Source of the DNA: Orobanche coerulescens
Lineage: Eukaryota; Streptophyta; Magnoliopsida; Lamiales; Orobanchaceae
Direction: 5' to 3'
Assembly (NCBI GenBank): GCA_033398695.1
Contig: CM065818.1
Coordinates: 35,302,001 to 35,366,000 of the forward strand
DNA length: 64,000 bases
Notes under the pieces: model-generated
Seen by the model: only the letters and a program-made list of their open reading frames with translations
What the model was told of the DNA's origin: nothing
The model's database searches: none
Program-made: the position numbers and the translations under genes
In this document: positions 12,084 through 21,887 of the stretch, piece by piece
Layout: every line of letters starts with the position of its first letter
Numbering within the stretch: the stretch's first letter is position 1

Positions 12084-12362
12084 TTCGCTGGATAATCATG
12101 GATTGTTGAATGTGATGATGATGAAGTTGAGCCCGGTTCGGATCTTACTTGGGAGATGGTTGGGGAAGCAACCGGAGCGGATGAAATGCTAGAGCCTAGA
12201 AGAAGTGCTAGAAACATCGTAACAAGAGTGCTCCATGAAGAAGACTTTGTGTCGGATGATGACTCGGAAGAGGAGGAAAATGATGAAGAGTATGACTATG
12301 AGTCCGATGGAGAACATATATTGGAGGAAGGATATGGAGATGAGGAAGACATGGAAATTTGA
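12084..12362 (+). pseudogene. C-terminal tail of a hAT transposase (hAT-1 remnant)
   Basis: A short frame ending with TGA at 12360-12362 encodes LTWEMVGEATGADEMLEPRR followed by SARN and then a very acidic tail (SDDDSEEEENDEEYDYESDG). A W..V.EA.GA.E..RRS.R segment before an acidic terminus is the usual C-terminus of Ac-like plant hAT transposases, just past the dimerisation region. The catalytic and dimerisation domains are missing: upstream DNA is LARD1, and beyond it only 240 bp of hAT end remain. It cannot encode a working transposase. The family call rests on the tail plus the surrounding hAT ends. Confidence 0.65.
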
Positions 12363-12609
12363 CTTTAATTTGCGACTTTTGCTTTTTGAATGTTTTTTTT
12401 TTCAAGACTATTGGAATGTTGTTTTTTTACAAGACTATTTTTGAAAAGAATATTATTATGCATTTTGCATGCATATATAAAACTAAATAAAATATAAAAT
12501 ATATAAAAAAAACCGCCTAGCGCCTAGTCGCCTAGGCGCCGCCTCCAAGGCCTAGGCGCTAGAAGGTCCCCGTCCGCCCACCTACCGCCTAGCGCCTTTT
12601 AGAACATTG

Positions 12610-12840
12610 AGCAAAGGTAGTCAAGTTGGTGGAGTAGGTGAGCGCGAGACTAAAAGATCACGAGTTCGATTCCCCCTATCAACACTTTCTTGGTTGAGCC
12701 TGTCACAGAGGGTTTGCCTAGTGTGGTTTACCTAGTTGGCGTAGTTTGCAGGCTATTACATTCAGTCCGAGGGTTTATCCAGTGCGCACTCGAAAAGTAG
12801 CGACTGCGCGTTCCCCGTCATCAAATTGTTAGTACCAATG
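12610..12840 (+). mobile_element. tRNA-derived SINE (5' tip displaced by hAT-1)
   Basis: TAGTCAAGTTGG at 12618 fits the pol III A box (TRGYNNARNNG). AGTTCGATTCC at 12663-12673 fits the B box with normal spacing. A body with GAGGGTTTATCCAGTGCGCA and GCGACTGCGCGTTCC follows, resembling the body of common plant SINEs. The first bases of the SINE should lie left of hAT-1, near 3013-3022, because hAT-1 inserted just ahead of the A box. The 3' end is not sharp (about 12830-12840). Confidence 0.7.
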
Positions 12841-12866
12841 CGGCGGTCACTTGCATGCATATAGGG

Positions 12867-13426
12867 TAGACCTGGCAATTCGTTCGTGTCGTGTATTTTC
12901 GTGTCGTGTACTTTCGTGTTTCGTGTATCAAAAGTTCAAACCCATACACGACACTAAATGAATTCGTGTCATGTCGTGTCGTGTACCGCGCAAATTCGTG
13001 TCGTTTCGTGTTTTCGTGTCAGGCACATAATATAAAATAAATATTAAATATTATAAAAATAATAATTTTAATATTATAATATTATTTTTATAGGTTTTAG
13101 TAGACGAAATGAAACGAATGGCAACGGAAACACGAATATTTACACGAAATTTATGAAAATTATCATTATATTTTCAAATTTTAAAGTTTAGTATAAACAG
13201 AATTCATAAAATATATATTTTATTAAATTAAATATAAAATATTATATTTATTTATTTATTTATTTATTTATTTCGTGTACCTCGTGTCGTGTCGTGTACG
13301 CAAAGGGTAAATACAAAACCGACACTATATCTCGGTCGTGTACTTTCGTGCCGTGTACTCAAAATGCAAATCCAAACACTAAATTTTCGTGTCATTTGCA
13401 TATCGTGTAGTAAATTGCCGGTTCTA
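12867..13426. mobile_element. hAT-type MITE, 560 bp
   Basis: The left end is TAGACCTGGCAATTCG and the right end, reverse-complemented, is TAGAACCGGCAATTTA. A perfect 8-bp duplication ATATAGGG lies at 12859-12866 and 13427-13434. Both sub-ends are packed with CGTGTCGTGTA / ACACGAC motifs around an AT-rich middle. There is no coding capacity. The same TAGACCTGGCAA terminus occurs on the MITE at 32243-32945. Confidence 0.9.
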
Positions 13427-13434
13427 ATATAGGG

Positions 13435-13603
13435 TGTTCTTTTTAGCAGAAAATAGTTGAATTTAAATATCTCTATATTACCCTCTCGCGGACACACCAA
13501 CGTATCTTTCTCTCCATTAAAAAAGAGAGCTAATTTCCCCCACCATTTTATCTAATGATGCCAACTAATGTTTTTTTTCCCATTAAATACCCGTCCCTCT
13601 CTC
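13435..13603. other. Short unassigned spacer
   Basis: This is pyrimidine- and AT-rich DNA between two MITEs. I see nothing recognisable in it. Confidence 0.5.
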
Positions 13604-13611
13604 CCTCCCTC

Positions 13612-14085
13612 CTAGACCTCGGACTTTTCGATTCCTGAGAGAAAAATACAGGAATCGGAACCGAACCGTATAGTTTTTTCGCGGTTCGATTTTTCCAGTT
13701 TATTTTGTCAGAACCGCACAGGAACCGAACCAAACTGGAATCGAACCGGAACCAATTTTGTATGGTTTGGAAGAAATATATTATATTATATTGTATTTTA
13801 TTAAGAATATATTATATTATTTTATATTATATTAATTATGTTTAATAAGAATATGTTATATTATATTATATTCAGAGGGTCGGTTGCTTTGCCGGCAAGT
13901 GTTCTGACGGTTCCTTGTGGTTCGGGACGGTTCCTCTTAAAATGCAGACAGAACCGCGAACCGAACCGAATCAATACTAACAAGATTTAACCGAATCAAA
14001 AAAATTTGTTGCTAGGAACCGAACCGAACTGCCGGTTCCAATGCACTCGGATCGGCTCGCGGTTCCCTTGCTCCAAAAGTCCCAG
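13612..14085. mobile_element. Probable hAT-type MITE rich in GGTTC/GAACC motifs
   Basis: The left end (CTCGGACTTTTCGATTCC) and the reverse-complemented right end (CTGGGACTTTTGGAGCAAGG) are similar. Outside them CCTCCCTC occurs on both sides (13604-13611 and 14086-14093). Sub-ends are dense in GAACCGAACC and its complement around an AT-rich core. The duplication lies in simple C/T-rich sequence and could be chance, so the exact ends are less sure than for the previous MITE. Confidence 0.65.
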
Positions 14086-14093
14086 CCTCCCTC

Positions 14094-14382
14094 CCCGCTC
14101 CCCTTCCCCATCCCATCCCCCTGATGCTGCATTTCGCTGGCGGCCCTATTTTTTTTTTTAGTTTTTTACCTTTTTTTTGGTTTTTAATTTAATTTATTTA
14201 ATTGTAAATATACTAAATTTATGTAAAATAAAGAAATGCATTATTTAAATAGACATATTATATATGATGACTCAACTCAAGAAAAATTTAAAAAATTTAT
14301 GTAAGATATAACACAAATATATATTATATAAAAATAGAGAAATACAATTATGCTGATACTAGAAAAGTTGTGTAAAAATGTA
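14094..14382. other. Unassigned C/T-rich then AT-rich stretch
   Basis: A pyrimidine-rich tract with a T-run is followed by AT-rich DNA. A unit containing ATTATTTAAATAGA near 14240 recurs near 14383, about 145 bp away. No coding signal is seen. Confidence 0.5.
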
Positions 14383-15790
14383 TTATTTAAATAGATAAAT
14401 ATTATACCTCATGTTTATTAAACACATTACGTAAGATAATACAGAAAAGTAGATAAGTACAATTATGATTACAAGAAAAAAATAATTTCGAGCCATTAGA
14501 TTCTGCCATGATTGAATCCTTTCACGATATGGAGTCTCCAATCCTCTATTTTCTTCTGTAACATTTTCGCGCCACATACTTACAACTGGTGGTACCGGAT
14601 AATCAGGATATAGAAATACTTGAACAAAGTGGTTACCGTTGACTATGCAATAGCTATGTGGCTTCTTTCCTCGAGTGAGGTTGATGCAGACCAAAATGAC
14701 TAGTATGTAAAACAACCCCCTTTGTATGCAGTAAACACATGCAGTACAACATTGTACTGAGTTGCAATGACAGTCCCACTATATACAAAATTCATCCAGC
14801 TCCAATGAGGTGATGGGGATTCCAGACAATTGAGTCCATACATCATTTTATCTACCGCACCTTATTCTATGAAGACCTTATCGTAAAAATCTCTATTTTG
14901 TAAAATTTCATGATAAAGGTCTACCCGCACGCGCATCCAACCATCTTCTTTTAGGTACCCAATTTGTGCAGCTATTGCTCTATAGCCACAATTACCATCT
15001 CCAAGCACGTCAATAGTATGACTAACATAACTCCCAAAAGCTTTGGGTAATTGTTGGATATGCGGATCATTGGTTGTTTGAGACAAATTTTTTATCTTGT
15101 CCGGCTCTAAGCAGGAACATATCCTCCCTCGATTTTGATCTTTTTTATTAGGTCGGCCTTTGTTCTTCGTATTGCTGGGGGGTGATTTCAAGTTGCTGTT
15201 AGATGGATCAACCATATCGATCATTTTACCCAACATATGATCTCTCATTGTTGTATCCATCTCATCTAACACTGAATTTGATTTTATTATTTTTTCCGAA
15301 GACGATTTTCCTTCAGTAGTCTGCTCTCGTGGATAACCTTGTCCAATAGCAATATATATGTTCCAACGAAATTTACAAGGAATCTGAATGGTAATATGCT
15401 AGTTGATGCTTACATGGCAACCCATATGAAAAAATAATTTTATAGTTGCAAGTATCAGATAAATTATTATCAACCTTATCTAACTCACGATGGATATATT
15501 CAAGTGCCTCTAGTGGCCTCGTAAATCATTATAAATATCATCATTATGAATATGGAACATCATAATGATCGACCTCTCAAATGATTTTTTTTAAATATTG
15601 CCAAATTGTAATGATCAACAACTTGTCAATTTTACGGACCAACACATTGATAGTTGACACTGTATCCTCCAAATATTTCTTGAGTCTTGCATGATCGGAC
15701 TACAAAAAATAATTCAAATTATGAATCAACATTTGATAATTACAAAAAGTATTTACTTAGAAAACATACCTGATCTGTAGTAAATTCATC
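14383..15790 (-). pseudogene. MULE transposase C-terminal part fused to an OTU-like cysteine protease domain (MULE-2)
   Basis: Read on the minus strand, a decayed frame gives in order: HARLKKYLEDT…INVLVRKIDKLL (about 15700-15620, helical part after the DDE domain); a SWIM-type segment YGLPCKHQLAYYHSDS (about 15430-15380) followed by ISLEHIYCYW; a basic linker; then an OTU-like domain. The OTU part has LPKAFGSYVSH…VLGDGNCGYRAIA (DGNC catalytic-Cys motif, about 15040-14990), GWMRVRVDLYHEI, WMNFV near 14800, and NGNHFVQVFLYP with the expected catalytic His (about 14655-14620). A probable intron (GTATG…TTTTGTAG) ends near 15699. Stops and frameshifts interrupt it. The FAR1-like and DDE parts are absent. 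The architecture matches MULE-1 but the sequence is a different family. Confidence 0.7.
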
Positions 15791-15849
15791 CATGGATTTG
15801 AAGGTAAATGGAATTTGAAAAATTGAAGTAAAATAAAATATGAAAGAGA

Positions 15850-16260
15850 GAATTAAGTATGAGAAAAAGCGTTTATGCTCCTATTTATAATGTGAAGGAA
15901 GCAACATATCTTGAAAAAAAATGAGAGAATCCAAAAATTTATGAAAACACAAGTCACAATTAAAAATAAAATCACTAATCCCCCTCTCTCAACTTGCAAA
16001 TAAGTTGCAATGCAATGTGAAATGAGCAAAATATCTTGAAAAATATGAAAGAGTATACTATAATTTATGAAAAGACAAGTCACAATTAGAAATAAAATCA
16101 CTAATCCCCTCTCCCAACTTTCAAGTAAGTCACAATTCACTGTGAAATGAGCAAAATATCTTGAAAAGTATGAAATAGTCCAAAAATATACTATAATTTA
16201 TGAAAAGACAAGTCACAACTAAAAGTAAAATCACTAATCCCCCTCTCCCAACTTCATAAA
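15850..16260. repeat. Tandem repeat of about 126-133 bp, about three copies
   Basis: Units share AAGTCACAAT, AAATCACTAATCCCC and GAGCAAAATATCTTGAAAA. The AAGTCACAA element starts at 15951, 16077 and 16210. Long minus-strand frames across it only reflect AT-rich repeats. Confidence 0.85.
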
Positions 16261-16700
16261 ATATCAAAAAAAGACTATTTTGTACAGTATTTTTTATGGC
16301 TCGACGATATTGTGATCGAATGTACACTATTTTTAATAAAAAAATTCTGTATTTTTTAATAAATATATTTTATACGATATCAATTTTTAATGTACATTAT
16401 TTTCAATAAAATATTTTCTGCATTTTAATAAATATATTTTATAACTTTTATATTAATATATTTTAATCAAAGACTATCTAAAATTAATAATATATCATAC
16501 ATAATAACATTTAGATAATAAATAAATAAATAAAAGGAGAAAGATATTTTTCCATGATGTATGTGTTGATTTTACAATATCAATCACGTATTGTGACATG
16601 ACAATAGCAATTATCTCAAACTCATCGCCGTCTCATGATATTTTCCATATAAATGGAAAAACCTATGATGTTGACGGTTTTGGAATTTCGTTCTATTTCT
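16261..16700. other. AT-rich stretch with no recognised gene
   Basis: TATTTTAATAAATATATTTTATA-like runs repeat near 16330-16450. I see no TE ends, coding frame or RNA gene. Confidence 0.5.
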
Positions 16701-16707
16701 CCTTCAT

Positions 16708-16872
16708 ATGAAGGTTGCGACAGGAAGGGCATCCGGCGTAAAACTTTGCCACTTTGTTATTTACATGAGTTATGGTGTTAACTAATTTTAGACAATTAAA
16801 CGACACTATAATCTTCATGCCACCGACCCCAACATAGTTGGGATTAAGGTGCTGTTGATGATGATAGTATTT
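16708..16872 (+). mobile_element. 3' tail of an RTE-like LINE (or a SINE sharing that tail)
   Basis: GCGACAGGAAGGGCATCCGG followed by CGTAAAACTTTGCCA, and later GCCACCGACCCC…GTTGGGATTAAGG ending in a TTGATGATGATA microsatellite, matches from memory the 3' end of plant RTE-type LINEs, which end in short TTG/TGA repeats instead of poly-A. No coding part remains. Confidence 0.5.
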
Positions 16873-16895
16873 TGTGAGAAGGGAGGAATTAGTGG

Positions 16896-17215
16896 TTGGG
16901 GAGTGCTTCCAAGGAGAAGGGGGATGCAGTGCACTCCCCCCTTCTCAGCCATTCACGGCGCGACACGTGTAACATACATTACACATGTCGCGCTGTGATT
17001 TGTGGAGAAGGAAAGGAGTGCACTGCACCCATTCTCTATGAAAAAAACCGTGGTTGGGGAAGGTGTTGGAAGAGGCTGACGGATATTTTTGTAAAATAGT
17101 CCCTTTTGTCAGAAAAAAAAGGGGGGAGGGGGTTAGTGGTTGGGTGGGGAGGAGTCTCCCTAAAGAAATTGCTAAAATGCTCGGCCCACTTTTAAAACTA
17201 GTTAGCTAGGCTAGC
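16896..17215. mobile_element. Foldback/MITE-like element, copy 1
   Basis: The arms at 16912-16970 and 16980-17037 are near-complementary over about 58 bp around a short loop: GCAGTGCACTCC against its complement, and CACGGCGCGACACGTGTAA against TTACACATGTCGCGCTGTG. To the right lies TTTTGTAAAATAGTCCCTTTT … AAATTGCTAAAATGCTCGG, which recurs in copy 2 (17862-17955). No coding capacity is seen. Exact ends and target duplication were not resolved. Confidence 0.6.
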
Positions 17216-17227
17216 TAGCATTTAACT

Positions 17228-17670
17228 CTGTATAAAATTGAAGAAGGTACAACGGACAGGAAATTTTGTCTTTATTTACAGCTACCATTATTTCTTGATA
17301 TAAGAGTAGCTTCAGCGCCAATAATATTGATGGCCAGCAGCTCCCGGGCCAATAATATTGACGGTCAATTTCTCGCTTGGGGAGATAAACAAGGATTTTT
17401 ATGTATTATCCCTGTTTCTATTTTATGTACAATAGCATTTTATGGATTAATTGGAATTCTATACTGATTGTTATCTTTTTTTTTGTTTGTTTGTTTGATC
17501 AGTCAAAAAGAGATTTTATTGATAAGAAAACGAAAAACAGCTTGGTACGAGTAGTACCAAAACAAGCCTTCAGAAATTATAAGGAATTAAAGAGACAAGG
17601 GATCGTTCAACCATGTGTTATAACTAAATTCATGCACTCTCAATCTAGAATAGGTGTTAATGAAACAAAA
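17228..17670 (-). repeat. Duplicate of 38637-39065 (LINE 3' end plus flank)
   Basis: The sequence aligns with 38637-39065 over its whole length with minor changes, for example the CCAATAATATTGATGGCCAG and CAAGGATTTTTATGTATTA blocks. On the minus strand the part above about 17495 is the extreme 3' end of an L1-type LINE, including the ATCAATAAAATCTC-like tail. The part below is the flank next to it in the other copy. Since both LINE and flank are shared, this is a duplicated segment and not an independent 5'-truncated LINE insertion. The open frame 17401-17673 is not a gene. Confidence 0.75.
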
Positions 17671-17699
17671 TAACACATTCAATAATCTCTTTTATATAA

Positions 17700-17960
17700 C
17701 TGAAAGGAGTCCGGATCCTCTCCATTTCCGGAGAGGACTGGAAGAGTCTGCACCGTCCGATGCAGACCCACCCACACACATCCGCACAGATGTGTGTGAT
17801 CTGGACGATCCAGATTGAACTGGACCGTCCAGTTACTGGAGAGGAGCCCAGCTCAACTGAAAGGTATCTTTGTAAAATAGCCCCTTTTTCACGGGGTGAC
17901 GGGGAGAGGCTCCCTAGCAAAATTGCTAAAGTGCTCGCCCTACTTTTAAAATTAGGGTTG
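17700..17960. mobile_element. Hairpin-rich MITE-like element, copy 2
   Basis: This stretch has several internal inverted repeats: CACACACATC/GATGTGTGTG near 17775 and CTGGACGATCCAG / CTGGACCGTCCAG near 17802-17833. Its right end, GTAAAATAGCCCCTTTT…AAATTGCTAAAGTGCTCG, matches copy 1. The two copies flank the duplicated LINE end at 17228-17670. Confidence 0.5.
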
Positions 17961-18449
17961 TGCTAACCGGACCCCCCTAGGAACCCCCCCTACGAACCCT
18001 CCCCCCTAGGAACCCCCCTACGACCCCCCTCCCCCAAAAAAAAAACCCTCTCTCTTTCATGTTATATATGTACCCTATTACGGTGAGTCCACACCATTAA
18101 TTCTTTTACTTTACTTGCATAATAATTTAGTTTTACTTTACTCTTTCACTAAAGAATTTTTTTACTCTTTTACTAAATAATTTACTCTTTTACTTTACTT
18201 GTAAGTAATGATATAATAATTATGACTTTTTTTTATTTGTTTTTTTCTTGCATGCGTGTACTATACATATAGGTATATGTATTATATATATATATGGGAA
18301 AGGATGGAGAAGTGGTGCAGAACAAGAGAAAAAAAAACACGGAGAGAAAGAAGGTGAAGCAGAGGAAGGGGACTTCGGTGTTGAAGTACTACATATTTCG
18401 ACAAACATATTTCGCAAACACTACAAGCGGAGATTTTTGGTTTCGAAAT
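17961..18449. other. C-rich microrepeat and pyrimidine-rich 5' region of MULE-1
   Basis: At 17965-18040 degenerate GGAACCCCCCTACGA units repeat. TTTACTCTTTTACT-type repeats (18100-18200) and unassigned DNA leading to the MULE-1 start codon follow. The MULE-1 left terminus should lie here. The block GGTTGTGCTAACCGGACCCC (17954 onward) weakly resembles the reverse complement of 38610-38636 (GGTTATTAAGACCCCCC), but I could not confirm a target duplication. Confidence 0.4.
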
Positions 18450-18539
18450 ATGGCGGATGCATCACCATTTTACACGGAAGAGGTACTAAATTTTACACTA
18501 TTACACATATTACTTTCAATATTACATGCAAAAATATTT

Positions 18540-18540
<1 letters not shown>

Positions 18541-18590
<50 letters not shown>
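18541..18590. repeat. (TA)n microsatellite in the first MULE-1 intron
   Basis: An uninterrupted TA/AT run of about 50 bp lies inside the putative intron 18483-18797. Confidence 0.97.
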
Positions 18591-19195
18591 CTTCAAAGAC
18601 AAAAAAAAAGTTGAAAAAAAAAGTTGTAACAAAAAGTATTTTTTTTTAAAGTTGTAACAAAAAGTTATTTTAAAAAAAGTTGTAACAAATAAAAATATTT
18701 TTTCGTTTGGTTCGATTAATTTTTTTGTTATATTTAGTACGGGTGGTCACGATTTGGTTCACTTAATTTTTTTGTAAAAGTTGTAATGTATTTTCAGGTG
18801 TTCAGTTCTCCCGAGCAACTAACTGATTGGATGCAAAATATAGCTCGAGGGATCGGTTTTGTTATTGTTAAAAGAAGAACCAAATCATAGAAGGGGTATT
18901 TGTACGAAATCAATTATGGGTGTTCAAAAGGTAGGAAGTATGAACGTGAAGGTTTAGAAGATGAAATTCAACGGCAAACCAGTACCTCTATGTAATACCC
19001 GGTTGTAATTCAGTAATTATCATTCAGTATTTATCATTCAGTAATTTCACTCATTAATGATCATTTGTCACTCATATTCAATCATGGTATTCACCGTTCA
19101 GAGTAATTGTATCGTGTATCAATCGTCGTTCATCACTAATCTAATTGGAGTTTCGTGCCGTGTTTATCATCATTGTCATCTTCATCAGGTGGGCG

Positions 19196-19750
19196 TGAGG
19201 GATAGCGCACGCTACGCATTTTCTAGCGCCGCTAATTGAGTACAGTAGTGACGCTACCACTCGGCATTAGCGCACGCTAATGTTTCGGCCGCACCCGTAA
19301 GGTATTGACCGCAGTGAGCAGGCAGCGCACGCTACGAGTGGTATGTAGCGCCGCTAGTGGGTTGTAGTAGCGCACGCTAATATTTGGTGTAGCGCGCGCT
19401 AAGGACGGATCGTTGAGTCCAGGCTACCGGATCGCATCGATTAATTCATAGCGCACGCTACGAGTGATTTTTAGCGTACGCAAATGGTGTAGTAGCGCAC
19501 GCTACTTCTTGGTTGTAGCGCACGCTACCGAGATCAGATCAGAGGATAGAAGGTTCTGGACTTCAGTACTGGACAACAGATATTTAGCTAGCGCACGCTA
19601 ACAATTGGAGTTAACGCACGCTATTGGGATAGAGTTAGCGCACGCTACCAGGTCGTAGCGTACGCTAACGGGTCAGCCAGAGTTCACTGGAATGTTCATA
19701 TAACTCGTTAGCGCACGCTAAGTAGCAGGTCATAGCGTGCGCTAATCTGG
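19196..19750 (+). repeat. U3 palindrome array, motif TAGCG-NN-CGCTA
   Basis: About 15-17 recognisable copies of a 12-bp inverted repeat lie at irregular 20-50-bp spacing. Variants are TAGCGCACGCTA (most common), TAGCGTACGCTA and TAGCGCGCGCTA (both perfect palindromes) and TAGCGTGCGCTA, plus degenerate copies such as TAACGCACGCTA. The array stops directly before the TATA box. The 3' LTR repeats it at 24264-24705, and LARD2 LTRs carry the same motif. Confidence 0.93.
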
Positions 19751-19755
19751 AGCAG

Positions 19756-19763
19756 TATAAATT
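19756..19763 (+). promoter_or_regulatory. Putative element B TATA box
   Basis: AGTATAAATTGG lies immediately after the palindrome array. A TTTCGTCATTTTCTCACTTC leader follows, similar to the leaders in the other LTRs. Confidence 0.65.
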
Positions 19764-21398
19764 GGACAGTTAGCGTGAGTTTCGTCATTTTCTCACTTCT
19801 CTTTGTTTTTGAGCGACTTCGGGCGATTTCGGGCGATTTGGAGTGTTCTCTTCGAGATGCTATCATCTATCATCATCTTCAAGCCTTTGAGTTGGATTAA
19901 TCATCACTTCATCACTCCTTAACATCAAATCTAAGGTATTAATCTCTTGGATCTAGAATTTCGGATTTTTGGGTTTTTCCTTCCGATTTCTTCGTAAGCT
20001 CGATTATCTTTGGAATATGTTAGATATGGATTATCTACCTCGATAAATATATTCCTACGGATTTAATGACTATTTTCGAATTATTTCAAGAACCCTTGGG
20101 GTTGACTTCGTTAATCGGGGATTTTCCGATTGATGTTATTGTAATCTTGAATTGTGGATTCCTATCGATTATTGATATCATTGAAGTGTTTTGATAGTTC
20201 AAATACTCATTTTGGTGATGGTTTCGATATATTCGGATCGATATTTTCGAAGTTGTGTGGTTGGTTACGTATTCGTTAGAATGCCCATATGAGTTTGATT
20301 ATCGTTGTATCGACTTTTGGGTTAGTCGTGTTTTGTTGCTTGATACGTGTATTGAACGGTTGTTGGTAATTATTGTTATTCAAGGTTGTTCGAGCGACTG
20401 GTATCTCGATTAGACGTTGTTCGTGGAAGGACATTGTCATCGGTATTGTGTAAGTTAACTCTTACTCGGTTAAAAGGATACTCATTCCTTTTGTTGTTGA
20501 TTGCTCATAATCATAACTCATTCATCATGGTATTAATCATATTGAGACTTGTAATTGTCGAATAATCATTTCATTCACGAGGAACGACGGTTCCAAATCA
20601 TTTCATTGGGTTATCAATCAAGTCACTATTATTTTCATCTCGGTGAGTCATCTTGGCCCTGTCGAATTATTATTCATTGATATTCATTGTGGTCATTCTC
20701 GTTCATATGACCTTCTGGGTTCATATTGCATGGCCGGGTGGTCAGGTGGGAATTTTTAGTCGGGCACACGATGGTCATGTATCGGGTTCACCGATACATC
20801 GACCGCACACGGTAACGCTTAACTCCGTGAGACTAATTAGGTATAAGGACGGGTGTGTCCGGTCATTCGTCTTGTACACTTGCACAGAACATTACGGGCG
20901 TACTATGATACTCCTCTTCAGCGTAATTCATAACTAAGGATATTTCATAACTTCATCTAATTCATGATTGTGTATTTTCAACCCTTGAGGATTGTTGTTC
21001 TGTATAACTGACCCCGTTGGGGAATTTTGTTTTCAGGTCACGGCAAGGCAAAGGCACGGGAAGAGCATGTTGACGGCGAGGAGTCCCAGTGATACTAATA
21101 GGGGGCCCCATTCATTCCGTTTGTTTCAGTCATTTCCGTCATTTGTATTTTTCCGCTGCAAATTCCGTTTGAGATGTTTAACTGTTCAGGGTGGTGTATT
21201 TTATCTCCATATAAAATATACTAGTATTCGGTTTTGTCCTGGTGTGTTGTACTTAAACTCCTCATCGGAGTACTCGGTAATATAATGTGGTTCGGTACTA
21301 CAATTATATTATTTAATTCATCAATTTCATTTGTGTGGTGGGTCCCAATGGGGATTCACCAGACCGTAATATCCGCCTAGTTTGGGGTGTTACAGAGT

Positions 21399-21410
21399 TG
21401 GTATCGGAGC
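21399..21410 (+). other. Element B primer-binding site
   Basis: TGGTATCGGAGC lies four bases after the LTR end. It is a tRNA-iMet type site with one change, A to G. Confidence 0.9.
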
Positions 21411-21887
21411 GTGGTTTTGAATACTACCCTCCAAGTCATGTCTCGTTTGAAATCATCGTCATCGGACTAGTATCATTGGACTTTCGCGTCACGTGTGACC
21501 TGTGCAAATGCCGAGCCAATCAGACCAAGAACTGTAAGATTTCTAATGCCATGGTATAATTTCTGGCAATAATATTCATTCATAATTCATCAGTTAACAA
21601 TCCTCAATCATCATTGTGATTTTGACCAGGACGGTCAGGTTAACTCATTAATCACTCAATTCATTTCATTACTCGGTTGTTGATCTGGAAGATCATATCA
21701 TTAATCTTATTAATTTGTTCAAGATAATCATTTCAATAATTTCATCAGATAATCATGTCACCTCAGTTAATCATTCATGTAATCACTGTGTTAGAGCGTA
21801 TATGCTCATTTTCATCATCTCGTGTCATAATCATAACGCGATATTCATGCGGGAAATATAATCATCATGTGACTTTCCTACTTCAGT

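Larger units (their letters stand above)
3023..12609 (+). mobile_element. hAT-1: internally deleted hAT transposon interrupted by LARD1
   Basis: The left end reads CAGTGTTCTAAAA and the right end, reverse-complemented, reads CAATGTTCTAAAA. These are imperfect terminal inverted repeats fitting the hAT YARNG start, with a perfect 8-bp duplication outside. Both sub-ends are rich in CCTAGGCG/GCCTAGGC motifs (3030-3165 and 12512-12600). Removing LARD1 leaves only about 770 bp, so this is an internally deleted, non-autonomous copy. It keeps just the C-terminal tail of a transposase gene (12084-12362). Confidence 0.9.
3015..12617. other. 8-bp target-site duplication of hAT-1 (both copies)
   Basis: AGCAAAGG at 3015-3022 is repeated exactly at 12610-12617, immediately outside the hAT-1 terminal repeats. 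The feature spans both copies. Confidence 0.93.
18991..21394 (+). repeat. Element B 5' LTR
   Basis: The repeat runs from TGTAATACCC to GGTGTTACA. It holds the palindrome array 19196-19750, the TATA box at 19756 and the GACCCCGTTGGGG module at about 21011. Its 3' partner is 24264-26360. Confidence 0.92.

Noticed and set aside
12618..12690. A functional tRNA gene
   Set aside because: A and B boxes fit, but the sequence does not close into a tRNA cloverleaf and continues into a SINE body.
15850..16330. Membrane-protein-like minus-strand frames
   Set aside because: AT-rich tandem repeats produce hydrophobic translations; no start context and no conservation between units at the protein level.
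17228..17670. Independent 5'-truncated LINE insertion
   Set aside because: Homology to 38637-39065 extends beyond the LINE 3' end into its flank, so duplication explains it better.
18248..18649. Lysine-rich coding frames
   Set aside because: They run across the MULE-1 start codon, its splice donor and the TA microsatellite; low-complexity shadow frames.
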